A stretch of DNA of 64,000 bases from Nocardioides pinisoli (GTDB lineage Bacteria > Actinomycetota > Actinomycetes > Propionibacteriales > Nocardioidaceae): NCBI RefSeq assembly GCF_024199985.1, contig NZ_JANARS010000002.1:248001-312000 (forward strand). The letters run 5' to 3'. A program made the translations under genes and the position numbers. Position 1 is the first letter of the stretch. Each line of letters opens with the position of its first letter. Below are positions 49,909-59,008 of the stretch, one piece after another. The notes beneath the pieces were generated by a model that saw nothing but the letters and a program-made list of their open reading frames with translations, searched no databases and was not told the DNA's origin.

Positions 49909-51153
49909 GTGGCAGCAGCGCAGAACTACCTGGCGATCATCAAGGTCGTGGGCATCGGTGGTGGCGGCGTCAACGCCGTCAACCGGATGATCGAGGTCGG
50001 CCTCAAGGGCGTCGAGTTCATCGCGATCAACACCGACGCCCAGGCACTCCTGATGAGCGACGCCGACGTCAAGCTCGACATCGGTCGTGAGCTCACCCGC
50101 GGCCTCGGCGCCGGTGCCAACCCCGACGTGGGCGCCAAGGCGGCCGAGGACCACGCCGACGAGATCGAGGAGGTCATCAAGGGCGCCGACATGGTCTTCG
50201 TGACCGCCGGCGAGGGCGGCGGCACCGGCACCGGCGGCGCGCCCGTCGTGGCTCGCATCGCCCGCTCGCTGGGCGCCCTGACGATCGGCGTGGTGACGCG
50301 CCCGTTCGCCTTCGAGGGTCGCCGTCGCGCCAACTCCGCGGAGGAGGGCATCAGCCAGCTCCGCGAGGAGGTCGACACCCTCATCGTCATCCCCAACGAC
50401 CGGCTGCTGTCGATCACCGACCGCAACGTGTCGATCCTCGACGCCTTCAAGCAGGCCGACATGGTGCTGCTGCAGGGCGTCTCGGGCATCACCGACCTGA
50501 TCACGACCCCCGGCCTGATCAACCTCGACTTCGCCGACGTGAAGTCGGTGATGGCCAACGCCGGATCGGCCCTGATGGGCATCGGCTCGGCGCGCGGCGA
50601 GGACCGGGCGGTCGCGGCGGCCGAGATGGCCGTCTCCAGCCCGCTCCTCGAGGCCAGCATCGAGGGCGCGCACGGCGTGCTGCTCTCCATCGCCGGCGGG
50701 TCCGACCTCGGCCTCTTCGAGATCAACGAGGCGGCTGCGCTCGTCTCGCAGGCCGCCCACGCCGAGGCCAACATCATCTTCGGTGCCACCATCGACGACG
50801 CGCTCGGCGACGAGGTCAAGGTGACGGTCATCGCCGCCGGCTTCGACGGCGGCATGCCCAAGCGCCGCCCCGACGGCCACGTGCTGCGCCAGGGGCAGCC
50901 GGCGCAGACGCAGGAGCAGACCCGGGCAGCCGCACAGCAGCTCGCCACGAAGCCGCCGGCGCCGTCGCGCAACGAGTCCAGCGCCCCGGCGCAGACGACC
51001 TTCGCCCCGTCGGCGCAGGACGGCCGCCCGTCGGCCCCGCAGCAGCCCGCGTCCCAGCCCGCCCAGCAGGCGCAGCAGCCCGCGCCGTCGCGGCCGGCCC
51101 GTCAGGTGCAGTTCGACGACGACGACCTCGACGTGCCTGACTTCCTGAAGTGA
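49909..51153 (+). CDS. ftsZ: Cell division GTPase FtsZ
   Basis: A 414-residue tubulin homologue forming the Z ring. [15 protein letters not shown], the tubulin signature GGGTGTG (103-109), [20 protein letters not shown] guanine contacts and the T7 loop [11 protein letters not shown] are intact. A variable Gln/Pro/Ala-rich linker of about 80 residues leads to the C-terminal peptide [10 protein letters not shown] that binds SepF and other partners. GTG 49909 follows GAGAAAGG. The stop overlaps pgeF (GTGA). Confidence 0.98.
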   Translation: MAAAQNYLAIIKVVGIGGGGVNAVNRMIEVGLKGVEFIAINTDAQALLMSDADVKLDIGRELTRGLGAGANPDVGAKAAEDHADEIEEVIKGADMVFVTAGEGGGTGTGGAPVVARIARSLGALTIGVVTRPFAFEGRRRANSAEEGISQLREEVDTLIVIPNDRLLSITDRNVSILDAFKQADMVLLQGVSGITDLITTPGLINLDFADVKSVMANAGSALMGIGSARGEDRAVAAAEMAVSSPLLEASIEGAHGVLLSIAGGSDLGLFEINEAAALVSQAAHAEANIIFGATIDDALGDEVKVTVIAAGFDGGMPKRRPDGHVLRQGQPAQTQEQTRAAAQQLATKPPAPSRNESSAPAQTTFAPSAQDGRPSAPQQPASQPAQQAQQPAPSRPARQVQFDDDDLDVPDFLK

Positions 51154-51845
51154 CGCTGCTCCGTCATCGCGATCGGCTCGAAGGCGACCTCGTGATCGAG
51201 GTCGCCTTCACCGACGTCTCCCTGAGCCTCGGCGACGCGGCCGGTGCCGCCGTGCGGTCCGAGGCGCTGCGGCGCCTGGCCGAGGCGACCGGCGCGACGC
51301 CTGTGCTGATGCACCAGGTGCACGGGGCGGACGCCGCTCTCGTCGACGACCACGGCTCCACCGAGCCTCCGTCGTGCGACGCGCTCTTCACCTCGCGGCC
51401 CGGCGTCGCGTTGACGGCCCGTGCGGCCGACTGCGTCCCGGTGCTGCTCGCCGACCCCGCGACCGGATGGATCGCGGCCGTCCACGCGGGTCGCCCGGGC
51501 CTGGCCGCCGGCGTCGTGCCCGCAGCGGTCGCCCGCCTGCGCGAGCACGGGGGCGACCCCGCCGTCGCGTGGATCGGCCCCCACGTGTGCGGCGCCTGCT
51601 ACGAGGTCCCCGCCGCCCTCCAGGAGGAAGTGGTCGCCCTCGTCCCCGAGGCGCGGTCCACGACGTCGTGGGGCACACCGGCGCTCGACCTGGGTGCGGG
51701 CGTGCGCGCGCAGCTCGCCGGTGTGGGCGTCGACGACGTACGCGTGGTCGACACCTGCACGCGCGAGGACACCTCCTGGCCGTCCTACCGACGAGACGGC
51801 GACGCGGCGACCCGGTTCGCCGGCGTGATCTGGAGCCACCCGTGA
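51150..51845 (+). CDS. pgeF: Peptidoglycan editing factor / copper-type purine phosphorylase PgeF
   Basis: A 231-residue protein of the YfiH/YlmD family (multicopper oxidase-like fold), linked to removal of wrongly built muropeptides and to purine nucleoside chemistry. Metal ligands are visible: [16 protein letters not shown] and VHAGRPGL. The last usually reads HAGWRG, so Trp-Arg is replaced by Arg-Pro while the His remains. [11 protein letters not shown] and VVDTCTRED complete the site. GTG 51150 overlaps the ftsZ stop and its own stop overlaps yggS. Confidence 0.9.
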   Translation: MTLLRHRDRLEGDLVIEVAFTDVSLSLGDAAGAAVRSEALRRLAEATGATPVLMHQVHGADAALVDDHGSTEPPSCDALFTSRPGVALTARAADCVPVLLADPATGWIAAVHAGRPGLAAGVVPAAVARLREHGGDPAVAWIGPHVCGACYEVPAALQEEVVALVPEARSTTSWGTPALDLGAGVRAQLAGVGVDDVRVVDTCTREDTSWPSYRRDGDAATRFAGVIWSHP

Positions 51846-52543
51846 CCGCGCGCGCGGACGCCATCGCCGCCAACCTCGAGGTCGTACGCCGCCGCATCGA
51901 CACCGCCTGCGCCGAGGCCGGACGCCCGGAGGGCGACGTCTCCCTCGTGGTGGTCACCAAGTTCTTCCCCGCCTCCGACGTCCGTGTGCTCGCCGGGCTC
52001 GGGGTCACCGACGTGGGGGAGAACCGTCACCAGGAGGCCGAGGCCAAGGCCGCCGAGTGCGCCGACCTCGCGCTGCGCTGGCACTTCATCGGCGGCCTCC
52101 AGTCCAACAAGGCCGCGGCCGTCGCGTCCTACGCCGACGTGGTGGAGTCGGTCGACCGGGCCAAGCTCGTCGGGCCACTCTCCCGCGGCGCCCACGCACG
52201 GGGCCGCGACGTCGACGTGCTCCTCCAGGTCAGCCTCGACCCGCCCGGCGCCGGCAACCGCTCCGGGGCGGCGCCCGACGACCTCGACGGGCTGGCACGG
52301 CGCGTCGAGGAGGCCGGGCCGCTCCGGCTGCGCGGCCTGATGGCCGTCGCGCCGCTGGGGGAGGACCCGGACGCGGCCTTCGCCAGGCTCGCCCGCGTCC
52401 GTGAGTCGTTCCTGCTCGAGCATCCCGGGGCGACCGTGCTGTCGGCCGGGATGAGCGGCGACCTCGAGGCGGCGATCCGCCATGGCGCGACACACGTGCG
52501 TGTCGGCTCCGCGGTCCTCGGTGAGAGGCCCACGGTCCAGTAA
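51842..52543 (+). CDS. yggS: PLP homeostasis protein YggS (PipY)
   Basis: A 233-residue single-domain TIM-barrel PLP-binding protein related to alanine racemase. VVVTKFFPASDV contains the cofactor Lys40. Next come GVTDVGENRHQEAEAK, WHFIGGLQSNKA, RLRGLMAVAPLGEDP and LSAGMSGDLEAAI with THVRVGSAVLGERP for phosphate binding. It buffers pyridoxal phosphate and amino acids. GTG 51842 overlaps the pgeF stop. Confidence 0.93.
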   Translation: MTARADAIAANLEVVRRRIDTACAEAGRPEGDVSLVVVTKFFPASDVRVLAGLGVTDVGENRHQEAEAKAAECADLALRWHFIGGLQSNKAAAVASYADVVESVDRAKLVGPLSRGAHARGRDVDVLLQVSLDPPGAGNRSGAAPDDLDGLARRVEEAGPLRLRGLMAVAPLGEDPDAAFARLARVRESFLLEHPGATVLSAGMSGDLEAAIRHGATHVRVGSAVLGERPTVQ

Positions 52544-52604
52544 TGTCCACAACAGTCAACAGGTGCCCGGTCCTGGGTGCCAGGTCTAGCGGAGGAACAG
52601 TCTC

Positions 52605-53090
52605 ATGAGCGGCGCGATGCGCAAGATCGGCGAGTACCTCGGCCTGCTCGAGGACACCGGCCACTACGACGACTACGACGGCGACACCGAGACCACGACC
52701 CACGACGCCGTCGACCAGCGTCCTGCCGTGGGCGAGCGTCGCCCTGCCCCCGTGTCCGACCTCGCCGAGCGCCGTCGTCCGGCACCGGTCCAGACAGGAG
52801 TCGTGGCCGAGTTGAGCCGCATCACCACCCTGCACCCCCGCAACTACAACGAGGCCCGTCTCGTCGGTGAGAACTACCGCGACGGCACGCCCGTGATCAT
52901 GAACCTCAGCGAGATGGACGACAACGACGCCAAGCGCCTCGTCGACTTCGCCGCCGGCCTCATCTTCGCGACCCGAGGCTCGATCGAGCGGGTGACCAAC
53001 AAGGTCTTCCTGCTGTCGCCGCCCAACGTCGCGGTCTCCGCCGAGGACAAGCAGCGGATCGCCGAGGACGGCTTCTTCAACCAGAGCTGA
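52605..53090 (+). CDS. sepF: Cell division protein SepF
   Basis: A 161-residue cytoplasmic protein. The N-terminal amphipathic helix [13 protein letters not shown] binds membrane. An Asp/Arg/Pro linker of about 55 residues is followed by the SepF core ([30 protein letters not shown]...[23 protein letters not shown]), which dimerises and binds the FtsZ tail. ATG 52605 has CGGAGGAA nine bases upstream; Met5 is an alternative. It replaces FtsA as Z-ring anchor in actinobacteria. Confidence 0.94.
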   Translation: MSGAMRKIGEYLGLLEDTGHYDDYDGDTETTTHDAVDQRPAVGERRPAPVSDLAERRRPAPVQTGVVAELSRITTLHPRNYNEARLVGENYRDGTPVIMNLSEMDDNDAKRLVDFAAGLIFATRGSIERVTNKVFLLSPPNVAVSAEDKQRIAEDGFFNQS

Positions 53091-53094
53091 CTCA

Positions 53095-53100
53095 TACTTT
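53095..53100 (+). promoter_or_regulatory. -10-like box before yggT
   Basis: TACTTT five bases before GTG 53106, in the 15-bp gap after sepF; yggT has no ribosome binding site. Confidence 0.3.
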
Positions 53101-53105
53101 CAGTC

Positions 53106-53399
53106 GTGGTGATCATCGGTTCGATCCTCTGGTACGTCCTCTTCATCTTCATCTGCCTGCTGTGGGTGCGCTTCATCGTCGACTGGGTCCAGGTGTTCGC
53201 GCGTCGGTGGGAGCCCAAGGGCCCGCTGCTTGTGGCCCTGGAAGGCGTCTACTCCGCCACCGACCCGCCGATCGTGGCGCTGCGCCGCGTCGTCCCGCCG
53301 TTGCGGATCGGTCAGGTCGCCCTCGACCTGAGCTTCCTGCTGGTGATGGTGGGAGCATGGCTGCTGCTCAACGTGGTCGCGACCATCTTCGGCCTCTAG
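53106..53399 (+). CDS. YggT family membrane protein
   Basis: A 97-residue protein with two helices (WYVLFIFICLLWVRFIVDW and LSFLLVMVGAWLLLNVVATIF) joined by a loop with GVYSATDPPIVALRRVVPPLRIG, typical of YggT proteins, which sit between sepF and divIVA in many Gram-positive genomes. Role unknown, probably division or envelope related. GTG 53106 or 53109; a -10-like TACTTT lies just upstream. Confidence 0.92.
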   Translation: MVIIGSILWYVLFIFICLLWVRFIVDWVQVFARRWEPKGPLLVALEGVYSATDPPIVALRRVVPPLRIGQVALDLSFLLVMVGAWLLLNVVATIFGL

Positions 53400-53503
53400 A
53401 ACCATCCGTCACACGGGTCACTGTGCCCGGTGACGTCCCGGGCGCTATTGTCTCCTGACAGCAGAGCCACCGTGATATCGATCGTGAAAGTTTGGGTGAG
53501 GTC

Positions 53504-54259
53504 ATGCCGCTGACGCCTGAGGACGTGAGCAACAAGCGCTTTACGCCTGTCCGTCTCCGCGAGGGCTACGACATGGGCGAGGTGGACCAGTTCCTCGACG
53601 AGGTCGAGGCCGAGCTCGCCCGGCTGACCAAGGAGAACGACGACCTGCGGGCCAAGCTGTCGGCCGCGCAGTCCGGTGCCGCGTCCGCGCCCGCCCCGGC
53701 GACCACGTCGTTCGCCCAGCCCGAGCCGGAGCCCGAGCCCGAGCCGGAGCCGGAGCCCCAGCGGGCCGCGCCGGCGCCCGTGGCCGCTGCCGCGCCCGTG
53801 CAGACGATGCGCGTCGAGACGGTGCCCGAGGCGTCCAACGCCGCCGCGCGCCTGCTCGAGATCGCCACGCGCAACGCCGACGAGCTCGTCGAGGACGCCA
53901 AGAACGAGGCCGACCGCATCGTCGGCGCCGCGCGCACCAAGGCCGAGCGGGTCGAGTCCGAGGCCAAGACCAAGGCCGACCGCATGGAGGCTGACGCCCG
54001 CCAGCGTTCGCAGATGCTCGACTCCGAGACCGCCGAGCGCCGCCAGCAGATGTTCGGCGACCTGGAGAAGGAGCGCGACAAGCTCAACAGCGACGTCGAG
54101 ACCCTGCGCCAGTTCGAGCGCGAGTACCGCTCCCGCCTGAAGACCTACTTCACGCAGCAGCTGGAGGCTCTTTCCAGCGGCGGCGAGACGCAGGCCCCGG
54201 TCGACAGCGGCAACGCGCCCAAGCGCCTCCGCTCGGTCCTCGGCGACGACGAGAACTGA
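53504..54259 (+). CDS. wag31: Polar growth protein DivIVA/Wag31
   Basis: A 251-residue cytoplasmic coiled-coil protein that marks cell poles and directs wall growth. The N-terminal lipid-binding domain is MPLTPEDVSNKRFTPVRLREGY followed by a coiled coil. A Pro/Glu run (PEPEPEPEPEP) and Ala/Pro linker split it from a long second coiled coil (about 105-225). ATG 53504 starts the conserved N-terminus; GGTGAGG lies upstream. A possible -10 TATTGT is at 53446-53451. Last gene of the cluster before a strong terminator. Confidence 0.95.
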   Translation: MPLTPEDVSNKRFTPVRLREGYDMGEVDQFLDEVEAELARLTKENDDLRAKLSAAQSGAASAPAPATTSFAQPEPEPEPEPEPEPQRAAPAPVAAAAPVQTMRVETVPEASNAAARLLEIATRNADELVEDAKNEADRIVGAARTKAERVESEAKTKADRMEADARQRSQMLDSETAERRQQMFGDLEKERDKLNSDVETLRQFEREYRSRLKTYFTQQLEALSSGGETQAPVDSGNAPKRLRSVLGDDEN

Positions 54260-54280
54260 CCCGGCGCTCCAGTCCGGCAT

Positions 54281-54314
54281 CGAGAACGACCGCCCCTCGG
54301 GGTGGTCGTTCTCG
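54281..54314 (+). terminator. Rho-independent-like terminator after wag31
   Basis: CGAGAACGACC (54281-54291) pairs with GGTCGTTCTCG (54304-54314), extended inward by GCCCC/GGGT pairs, followed by CATTT. It is the clearest terminator in the window and closes the dcw cluster. Confidence 0.85.
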
Positions 54315-54415
54315 CATTTCGGCGAGCCGATGTTGGTTCGTCAGGATGCAGCGGCTAGCCTCCCTGCCACCGTGTGGTTCCCGCCACACCTGATGCATGC
54401 TGGAGGCCCTCGGAG

Positions 54416-55453
54416 ATGGCTGGCACCACGCGCAAGTCCCTGGCCGGAACCGCGGCCGCCGCTGCGAAGCGGGTGATCGGTCGCAAGCGTGCCGCGAGCC
54501 CCGACGGTGCGGCTGAGACCCGGCCGCCGGCGAAGAAGAGCAGCTCCGCGAAGGCCACGAAGAAGGCGCCCGCGAAGAAGGCGCCCGCGAAGAAGGCGCC
54601 CGCGAAGAAGACCTCCGCGAAGAAGACCTCCGCCGCGAAGGCGCCCGCGAGCAAGACCCCTGCGGCCAAGGCCACCGCGAAGAAGGCGCCCGCGAAGAAG
54701 GCGCCCCCGGCCAAGGCCACCGCGAAGCAGGCGCCCGCGAAGAAGGCACCCGCGAAGAAGGCCCCTGCGACGAAGGCTGCCGCGAAGAAGGCGCCGGCCA
54801 CGACCGCGGCGACCAAGGCCCCGGCGACGAAGAGCCCCGCGAAGAAGGCCCCTGCGAAGAAGACAGCCGCCAAGAAGACGGCGGCCAAGAAGACAGCGGC
54901 CAGGAAGACGACCCCCACGACGACAGCGGCCGCCAGTCCCGCGAAGAAGGCCGCGCCCACCACTGCCACTCCTACGAAGAAGGCTGCACCCGTGACGAAA
55001 GCCGCTCCGACGCCTGCCACGAAGGCCGCGCCGGCGAAGAAGGTACGCAAGGCCACTCCCGCAACCCTCGTGGTGCTCGAGGGTGAGGACCCCTGGACGA
55101 AGGCCGAGCTCAACGAGGTCGTCAAGGAGCTCAAGGAGCACCGCGACCGGCTGACGGCCATCGTGGGGCAGTCCGAGCAGGAGCTCGCCGGTCTGATGCG
55201 CGACGCCGGCGACGGCGCCGGCCACGACCAGGCCGACGTGGGGGCGACGAGCTTCGAGCGCGACCACGAGCTCACCGTGCTCGCCCGCGAGCGGGACACC
55301 CTGCAGCAGATCGAGCGGGCACTGGCCCACATCGACGACGGCTCCTACGGTGTCTGTGACTCCTGCGGCAACCCCGTGGGCAAGAATCGGTTGATGGCGG
55401 TGCCGCATGCCACACTGTGCATGTCATGCAAGCAGCGCGAGGAGCGTCGCTGA
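54416..55453 (+). CDS. DksA/TraR-type zinc-finger protein with long Lys/Ala/Pro-rich tract
   Basis: A 345-residue protein. Residues about 38-213 are almost only Ala, Lys, Pro and Thr in PAKKA/TAAKK repeats, like histone H1 tails or the HupB tail. Residues 214-345 form a DksA/TraR domain: coiled coil ([20 protein letters not shown] ... [24 protein letters not shown]) and a C4 zinc finger (Cys314, 317, 335, 338; C-x2-C-x17-C-x2-C). DksA proteins act in the RNA polymerase secondary channel; the tract suggests DNA or RNA binding. ATG 54416 has TGGAGG upstream. It lies between the wag31 terminator and lspA. Confidence 0.85.
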   Translation: MAGTTRKSLAGTAAAAAKRVIGRKRAASPDGAAETRPPAKKSSSAKATKKAPAKKAPAKKAPAKKTSAKKTSAAKAPASKTPAAKATAKKAPAKKAPPAKATAKQAPAKKAPAKKAPATKAAAKKAPATTAATKAPATKSPAKKAPAKKTAAKKTAAKKTAARKTTPTTTAAASPAKKAAPTTATPTKKAAPVTKAAPTPATKAAPAKKVRKATPATLVVLEGEDPWTKAELNEVVKELKEHRDRLTAIVGQSEQELAGLMRDAGDGAGHDQADVGATSFERDHELTVLARERDTLQQIERALAHIDDGSYGVCDSCGNPVGKNRLMAVPHATLCMSCKQREERR

Positions 55454-56007
55454 ATCCCAGCGACCAGGCCGACGAGGCCGACCAGGTCCCGTCCCGACCC
55501 CGCGTCGACGCGCGGCTGGTGTTCGCGGCGGTGGCCCTCGTGGCCTACGCCCTCGACCTCGCCAGCAAGCAGTGGGCGCTGTCCGAGCTGGCCGACGGTG
55601 ACATCCCCGTGCTCGGTGACTGGTTCACCCTCCACCTGACGTTCAACCCCGGCGCCGCCTTCAGCACCGGCACCGACTTCACCATCGTCTTCACGTGCCT
55701 GGCGATGGTGGCGGTCGCGGTGGTGCTGTGGCTGAGCCGCCGCATCGTCAGCACCGGCTGGGCGCTGGCGCTCGGCCTGCTGCTGGGCGGCGTCGCCGGA
55801 AACCTCACCGACCGGATCGTGCGCGAGCCCGAGCCGTTCCACGGGCACGTCGTCGACTTCCTGATGCTTCCCAACTGGCCCGTCTTCAACATCGCCGACA
55901 TCTGCATCAACGTCGCGGCGGGCCTGATCATCCTCCAGACCTTCCGGGGCATCGCCCTCGACGGCACCCGCGACTCCGGGCACGGGTCCGATCGCGAGGA
56001 TGCGTGA
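55426..56007 (+). CDS. lspA: Lipoprotein signal peptidase (SPase II)
   Basis: A 193-residue inner-membrane aspartyl protease with four helices that removes signal peptides from prolipoproteins. Conserved blocks: [31 protein letters not shown] with catalytic Asp129 and [20 protein letters not shown] with catalytic Asp158. ATG 55426 lies inside the end of the zinc-finger gene (28-bp overlap); no better start exists until after the conserved helix. The stop overlaps rluD (GTGA). Confidence 0.93.
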   Translation: MQAARGASLNPSDQADEADQVPSRPRVDARLVFAAVALVAYALDLASKQWALSELADGDIPVLGDWFTLHLTFNPGAAFSTGTDFTIVFTCLAMVAVAVVLWLSRRIVSTGWALALGLLLGGVAGNLTDRIVREPEPFHGHVVDFLMLPNWPVFNIADICINVAAGLIILQTFRGIALDGTRDSGHGSDREDA

Positions 56008-56942
56008 CCACCCACGCCGAGCAGCGCACGGTCTTCGTCCCTGACGGTCTCGCCGGCGAGCGGGTCGACGCGGCGATGGCGCGGATGTTCGGCTTCTCGC
56101 GCACCCGGGCGGCCGACCTGATCGCGCAGGGCCTCGTGCAGGTCGACGGAGGCGCCGTCGGCAAGAGCGACCGGGTCCACGCCGGCTCCATGCTCGACGT
56201 GACGATCCCGGCCGAGCACGACCCGCTCGAGGTGAAGGCGGAGGTCGTCGAGGGGATCCGGATCATCCACGACGACGACGCCATCGTGGTCATCGACAAG
56301 CCCGTCGGCGTCGCCGTGCACCCCTCGCCGGGCTGGCGCGGGCCGACCGTCGTGGGGCACCTCGCCGGCGCGGGCTTCCGGATCTCGACGAGCGGTGCCA
56401 AGGAGCGCGAGGGCATCGTCCAGCGCCTCGACGTCGGCACCTCCGGCGTCATGGTCATCGCGAAGTCCGAGCACGCCTACTCCGTGCTCAAGAACGCGTT
56501 CCGCCACCGCACGGTCGACAAGACCTACCACGCCCTGGTGCAGGGGCACCCCGACCCGCTCGCCGGCACGGTCGACGCCCCGATCGGCCGTCACCCCCAC
56601 CACGACTACAAGTTCGCCGTGATGGCCGACGGCCGCCACAGCGTCACCCACTACGAGACGCTCGAGGCGCACCGGTTCGCCAGCCTGCTCGAGGTGCACC
56701 TCGAGACGGGGCGCACCCACCAGATCCGGGTGCACATGAGCGCGCTCAAGCACCCCTGCGTGGGCGACCTGACCTATGGCGCCGACCCCACACTGGCCAA
56801 GCGGCTGGGGCTGGAGCGGCAGTGGCTGCACGCGATGCGCCTGGGCTTCGAGCACCCCGAGACCGGCGACCACGTCAGCTATGAGTCCACCTACCCCGAC
56901 GACCTCGCGCACGCGCTCGACGTCATCCGAGATGAGCACTGA
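56004..56942 (+). CDS. rluD: 23S rRNA pseudouridine synthase RluD type
   Basis: A 312-residue RluA-family pseudouridine synthase. An S4 RNA-binding domain ([21 protein letters not shown]...) covers residues 20-85. The catalytic segment is [18 protein letters not shown] with Asp143; Gln stands where many family members have His. [27 protein letters not shown] and [10 protein letters not shown] follow. Likely targets are uridines of helix 69. GTG 56004 overlaps the lspA stop; the end overlaps the GNAT gene by 11 bp. Confidence 0.93.
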   Translation: MTTHAEQRTVFVPDGLAGERVDAAMARMFGFSRTRAADLIAQGLVQVDGGAVGKSDRVHAGSMLDVTIPAEHDPLEVKAEVVEGIRIIHDDDAIVVIDKPVGVAVHPSPGWRGPTVVGHLAGAGFRISTSGAKEREGIVQRLDVGTSGVMVIAKSEHAYSVLKNAFRHRTVDKTYHALVQGHPDPLAGTVDAPIGRHPHHDYKFAVMADGRHSVTHYETLEAHRFASLLEVHLETGRTHQIRVHMSALKHPCVGDLTYGADPTLAKRLGLERQWLHAMRLGFEHPETGDHVSYESTYPDDLAHALDVIRDEH

Positions 56943-57630
56943 GCTCACCCTGCGCCCGGCGACGGTCGAGGACCTCGCCGTCGTCGCCGACCTCCACCTC
57001 GCGGCACGGCACGGCGCGGGTGAGGCCTTCCCGCCCCCGGTGCACCCCGACCACGAGGCGCGGGCCTGGGTCGCCGGCTGGGACCTGGCGTCGTACGACG
57101 TCTGGGTGGCCGAGCGCGGCGGCGAGCCGGCCGGCTACGCGCGCTGGACCGCGACCTGGCTCGACGACCTCTACGTCCACCCCGACCACCAGGGTCACGG
57201 CGTCGGGACCGCGCTCTTCGACCTCGTCGCGTCGATGCGCCCGGGCGGCTTCTGCCTGTGGGTCTTCGAGTCCAACGCGCCGGCGCGCGCGTTCTACCGC
57301 AGCCGGGGCTGCCTCGAGCTCGAGCGCACGGACGGGTCGGCCAACGAGGAGCGCGCACCCGACATCCGCGTGGCCTGGCCGGGTGCCGACCCGCTGACCT
57401 TCCTGCGCGGCCTGATCGACGAGGTGGACCTCGTGCTGGGCGACGTGCTGGCGCGTCGCACGGCCCTGACCCGGGCCGTGCAGGCGGTGAAGCCGTCCGA
57501 CGAGCGCGACCCCGTGCGCGAGGCGGAGATCGCAGAGCGCGTGGCCGGGGTGGTGCCCGAGCTGGGCCCGGAGCGGGTGGCGCGCATCGTCGACGTGATC
57601 ATCACCGAGTCGCTCGACGCCTCGCGCTGA
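56932..57630 (+). CDS. GNAT acetyltransferase fused to an AroQ-type chorismate mutase-like domain
   Basis: A 232-residue two-domain protein. Residues 1-150 are a GNAT fold with the acetyl-CoA loop [11 protein letters not shown] (85-95) and [15 protein letters not shown]. Residues 155-232 match AroQ chorismate mutase without gaps to Lys39 of the E. coli enzyme: Arg159 (R11), Arg176 (R28) and Lys187 (K39). After a three-residue deletion come Asp193 (D48), Glu197 (E52) and Ser227 (S84); the Gln88 position is Ser231. The key residues are kept, so mutase activity (chorismate to prephenate) is plausible. ATG 56932 overlaps rluD by 11 bp. The GNAT substrate is unknown. Confidence 0.8.
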   Translation: MSTELTLRPATVEDLAVVADLHLAARHGAGEAFPPPVHPDHEARAWVAGWDLASYDVWVAERGGEPAGYARWTATWLDDLYVHPDHQGHGVGTALFDLVASMRPGGFCLWVFESNAPARAFYRSRGCLELERTDGSANEERAPDIRVAWPGADPLTFLRGLIDEVDLVLGDVLARRTALTRAVQAVKPSDERDPVREAEIAERVAGVVPELGPERVARIVDVIITESLDASR

Positions 57631-57636
57631 TCGTCG

Positions 57637-57686
57637 GGTCGTCCCGGACGCGGGACGACCGGCCACGCCCGGGTGGGCGCGGCCGG
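57637..57686. terminator. Double hairpin between convergent genes
   Basis: GGTCGTCCCG-GACG-CGGGACGACC (57637-57660) and, overlapping its foot, CCGGCCACGCCC-GGGT-GGGCGCGGCCGG (57659-57686, one mismatch). They lie just after the GNAT-mutase stop and before the end of the convergent ThuA-like gene, fitting a bidirectional terminator. Confidence 0.75.
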
Positions 57687-57717
57687 TCGTCGAGGTGTGC
57701 TGCTGGGTGTCGGTCGG

Positions 57718-58854
57718 TCAGTAGCCGACCAGGCCTCCCTGCCAGTCGACCAGGTCGGCGAGCTTCTCGACGAGGGTCTCGTCCTGGAGCCCGTGCGCCT
57801 TGCCCTTGGCCTTCTTGAGGATGTGCGCGGCAGCAGCGTGGTCACCGTCCTCGGCAGCAGCCTCGGCCGCGGCGAGGGCCTCGGCCACGTCCGCGCCGAG
57901 CTTGGCGTTGCGGTTGCCGCCCTCGCTGAGGTCGGCGGTGATCTCCTCGACCTCCGGGAAGGTCACACAGTTGCCACCGCCCTCCACGACACCGGCGGTC
58001 CACTCGATGCCGCCGAGCAGGTGCGCCAGGAAGGTCGGGTCGGCGTAGGACTGGTCGACGTGGCCGGCGCCCTCGTACCAGGATCGTCCGCCCTCGAAGT
58101 TGTGGCACCAGGCGATCGGGTGGTCCGCACCCATCGCGCCGCGGCCCGGGTTGTAGGTGCTCTCGTCGAGGGTCAGCAGGACGTGCACGTCCTCACGCGG
58201 GTTGGACGTGAAGTTGTACCACTCGTCGAAGCGGATCCACTTCTTCGGCAGCATCGTGGTCGACGGGTGGTTGGGGCTCTCCACGACCATGGTGGCCGTC
58301 TGCTGCGCGGGGTGGCCGGCGAAGCGCGCGCTGCCGCCGGTGAGCTCGCTGTACCACGGCACGGCGTGCATGGCGTCCGTCGCGGCGTGCAGGCCCACGA
58401 ACCCGCCGCCGCCCCGGATGTAGCCCTGGAAGGCCGCCAGCTCGGCGTCGTCGAGGGTGCGGGGGCGAGCGGGGTCCTGGTTGTTGGTGCCGTCGACGTT
58501 CGACGCGAAGATGATCGTGGCGTACTGGCTGAGGTCCTCGGCCGACGTGAAGGGCGTCGTCGCCATGGTCAGGCCGGGCTGGCCGGGCGAGTTCGCGGTC
58601 GGCGGGTCCCAGACGTCGACGGTGAAGCCGTGCTCCCCGCCGAGGTCGATGACGGCGTTGGTCGTCTCGTCGATGTGGGAGTGGCGGAAGCCGAGCGTCT
58701 TGCCGACGACCAGCACCTTGTAGGGCGCGGCGGCGGACGGGCTGGCGGCTGGTGCTTCGGCGGCGTCGGTTCCTGCGGACGCGTAGGTCGCGCCGGTCAG
58801 GAGCAGGGCGCCGGCGGCCAGGCCGGAGGTGATCAGGCTGAGCGGTTTCCTCAT
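57718..58854 (-). CDS. Secreted ThuA-like domain protein
   Basis: A 378-residue exported protein. A signal peptide (LITSGLAAGALLLTGATYASA) is followed by a ThuA-like/class I glutamine amidotransferase-like fold: KVLVVGKTLGFRHSHID, GGGGFVGLHAATDAMHAVPWYSELTGG, FAGHPAQQ, and DHPIAWCHNFEGGRSWYEGAGHVDQSY near the end of the domain. The C-terminal 90 residues are helical and Ala/Glu-rich. Family members are linked to sugar utilisation; the true reaction is unknown. ATG 58854 is chosen over an upstream in-frame start since the signal peptide begins there. An AT-rich inverted repeat lies 32 bases upstream. Confidence 0.85.
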   Translation of the reverse strand: MRKPLSLITSGLAAGALLLTGATYASAGTDAAEAPAASPSAAAPYKVLVVGKTLGFRHSHIDETTNAVIDLGGEHGFTVDVWDPPTANSPGQPGLTMATTPFTSAEDLSQYATIIFASNVDGTNNQDPARPRTLDDAELAAFQGYIRGGGGFVGLHAATDAMHAVPWYSELTGGSARFAGHPAQQTATMVVESPNHPSTTMLPKKWIRFDEWYNFTSNPREDVHVLLTLDESTYNPGRGAMGADHPIAWCHNFEGGRSWYEGAGHVDQSYADPTFLAHLLGGIEWTAGVVEGGGNCVTFPEVEEITADLSEGGNRNAKLGADVAEALAAAEAAAEDGDHAAAAHILKKAKGKAHGLQDETLVEKLADLVDWQGGLVGY

Positions 58855-58885
58855 GGGTCGGTCCTCTCGGGAGGGGTGGGGGGAG

Positions 58886-58910
58886 TTTGTTTGTATGGAA
58901 CCCAAACAAA
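58886..58910. promoter_or_regulatory. AT-rich inverted repeat, probable operator of the ThuA-like gene
   Basis: TTTGTTTG - 9 bases - CAAACAAA, a perfect 8-bp palindrome in an otherwise very GC-rich setting, 32-56 bases before ATG 58854. It fits a dimeric repressor site overlapping the promoter. Confidence 0.6.
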
Positions 58911-59008
58911 TGCAACTGGGTGGAACGCTATGTGACCCACGTCACTGAGGTCAACGGGGCTCGGCCGGTCACTGTCCCGATCCGGGGCGTGGCCCGCATG
59001 ATGACCGG

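Noticed and set aside
54540..54945. Frameshift or assembly artefact in the Lys/Ala/Pro tract
   Set aside because: The frame stays open through the whole tract into a complete zinc-finger domain, so the repeats are genuine coding sequence.
54355..55332. Antisense frame with [14 protein letters not shown] hydrophobic repeats opposite the zinc-finger gene
   Set aside because: It is the reverse reading of the Lys/Ala/Pro codon repeats; the sense strand has a real zinc finger and ribosome binding site.
57201..57630. GNAT-mutase fusion as a false join of two genes
   Set aside because: There is no stop codon, start signal or frame change between the domains, and codon use is uniform, so one continuous protein is the simplest reading.
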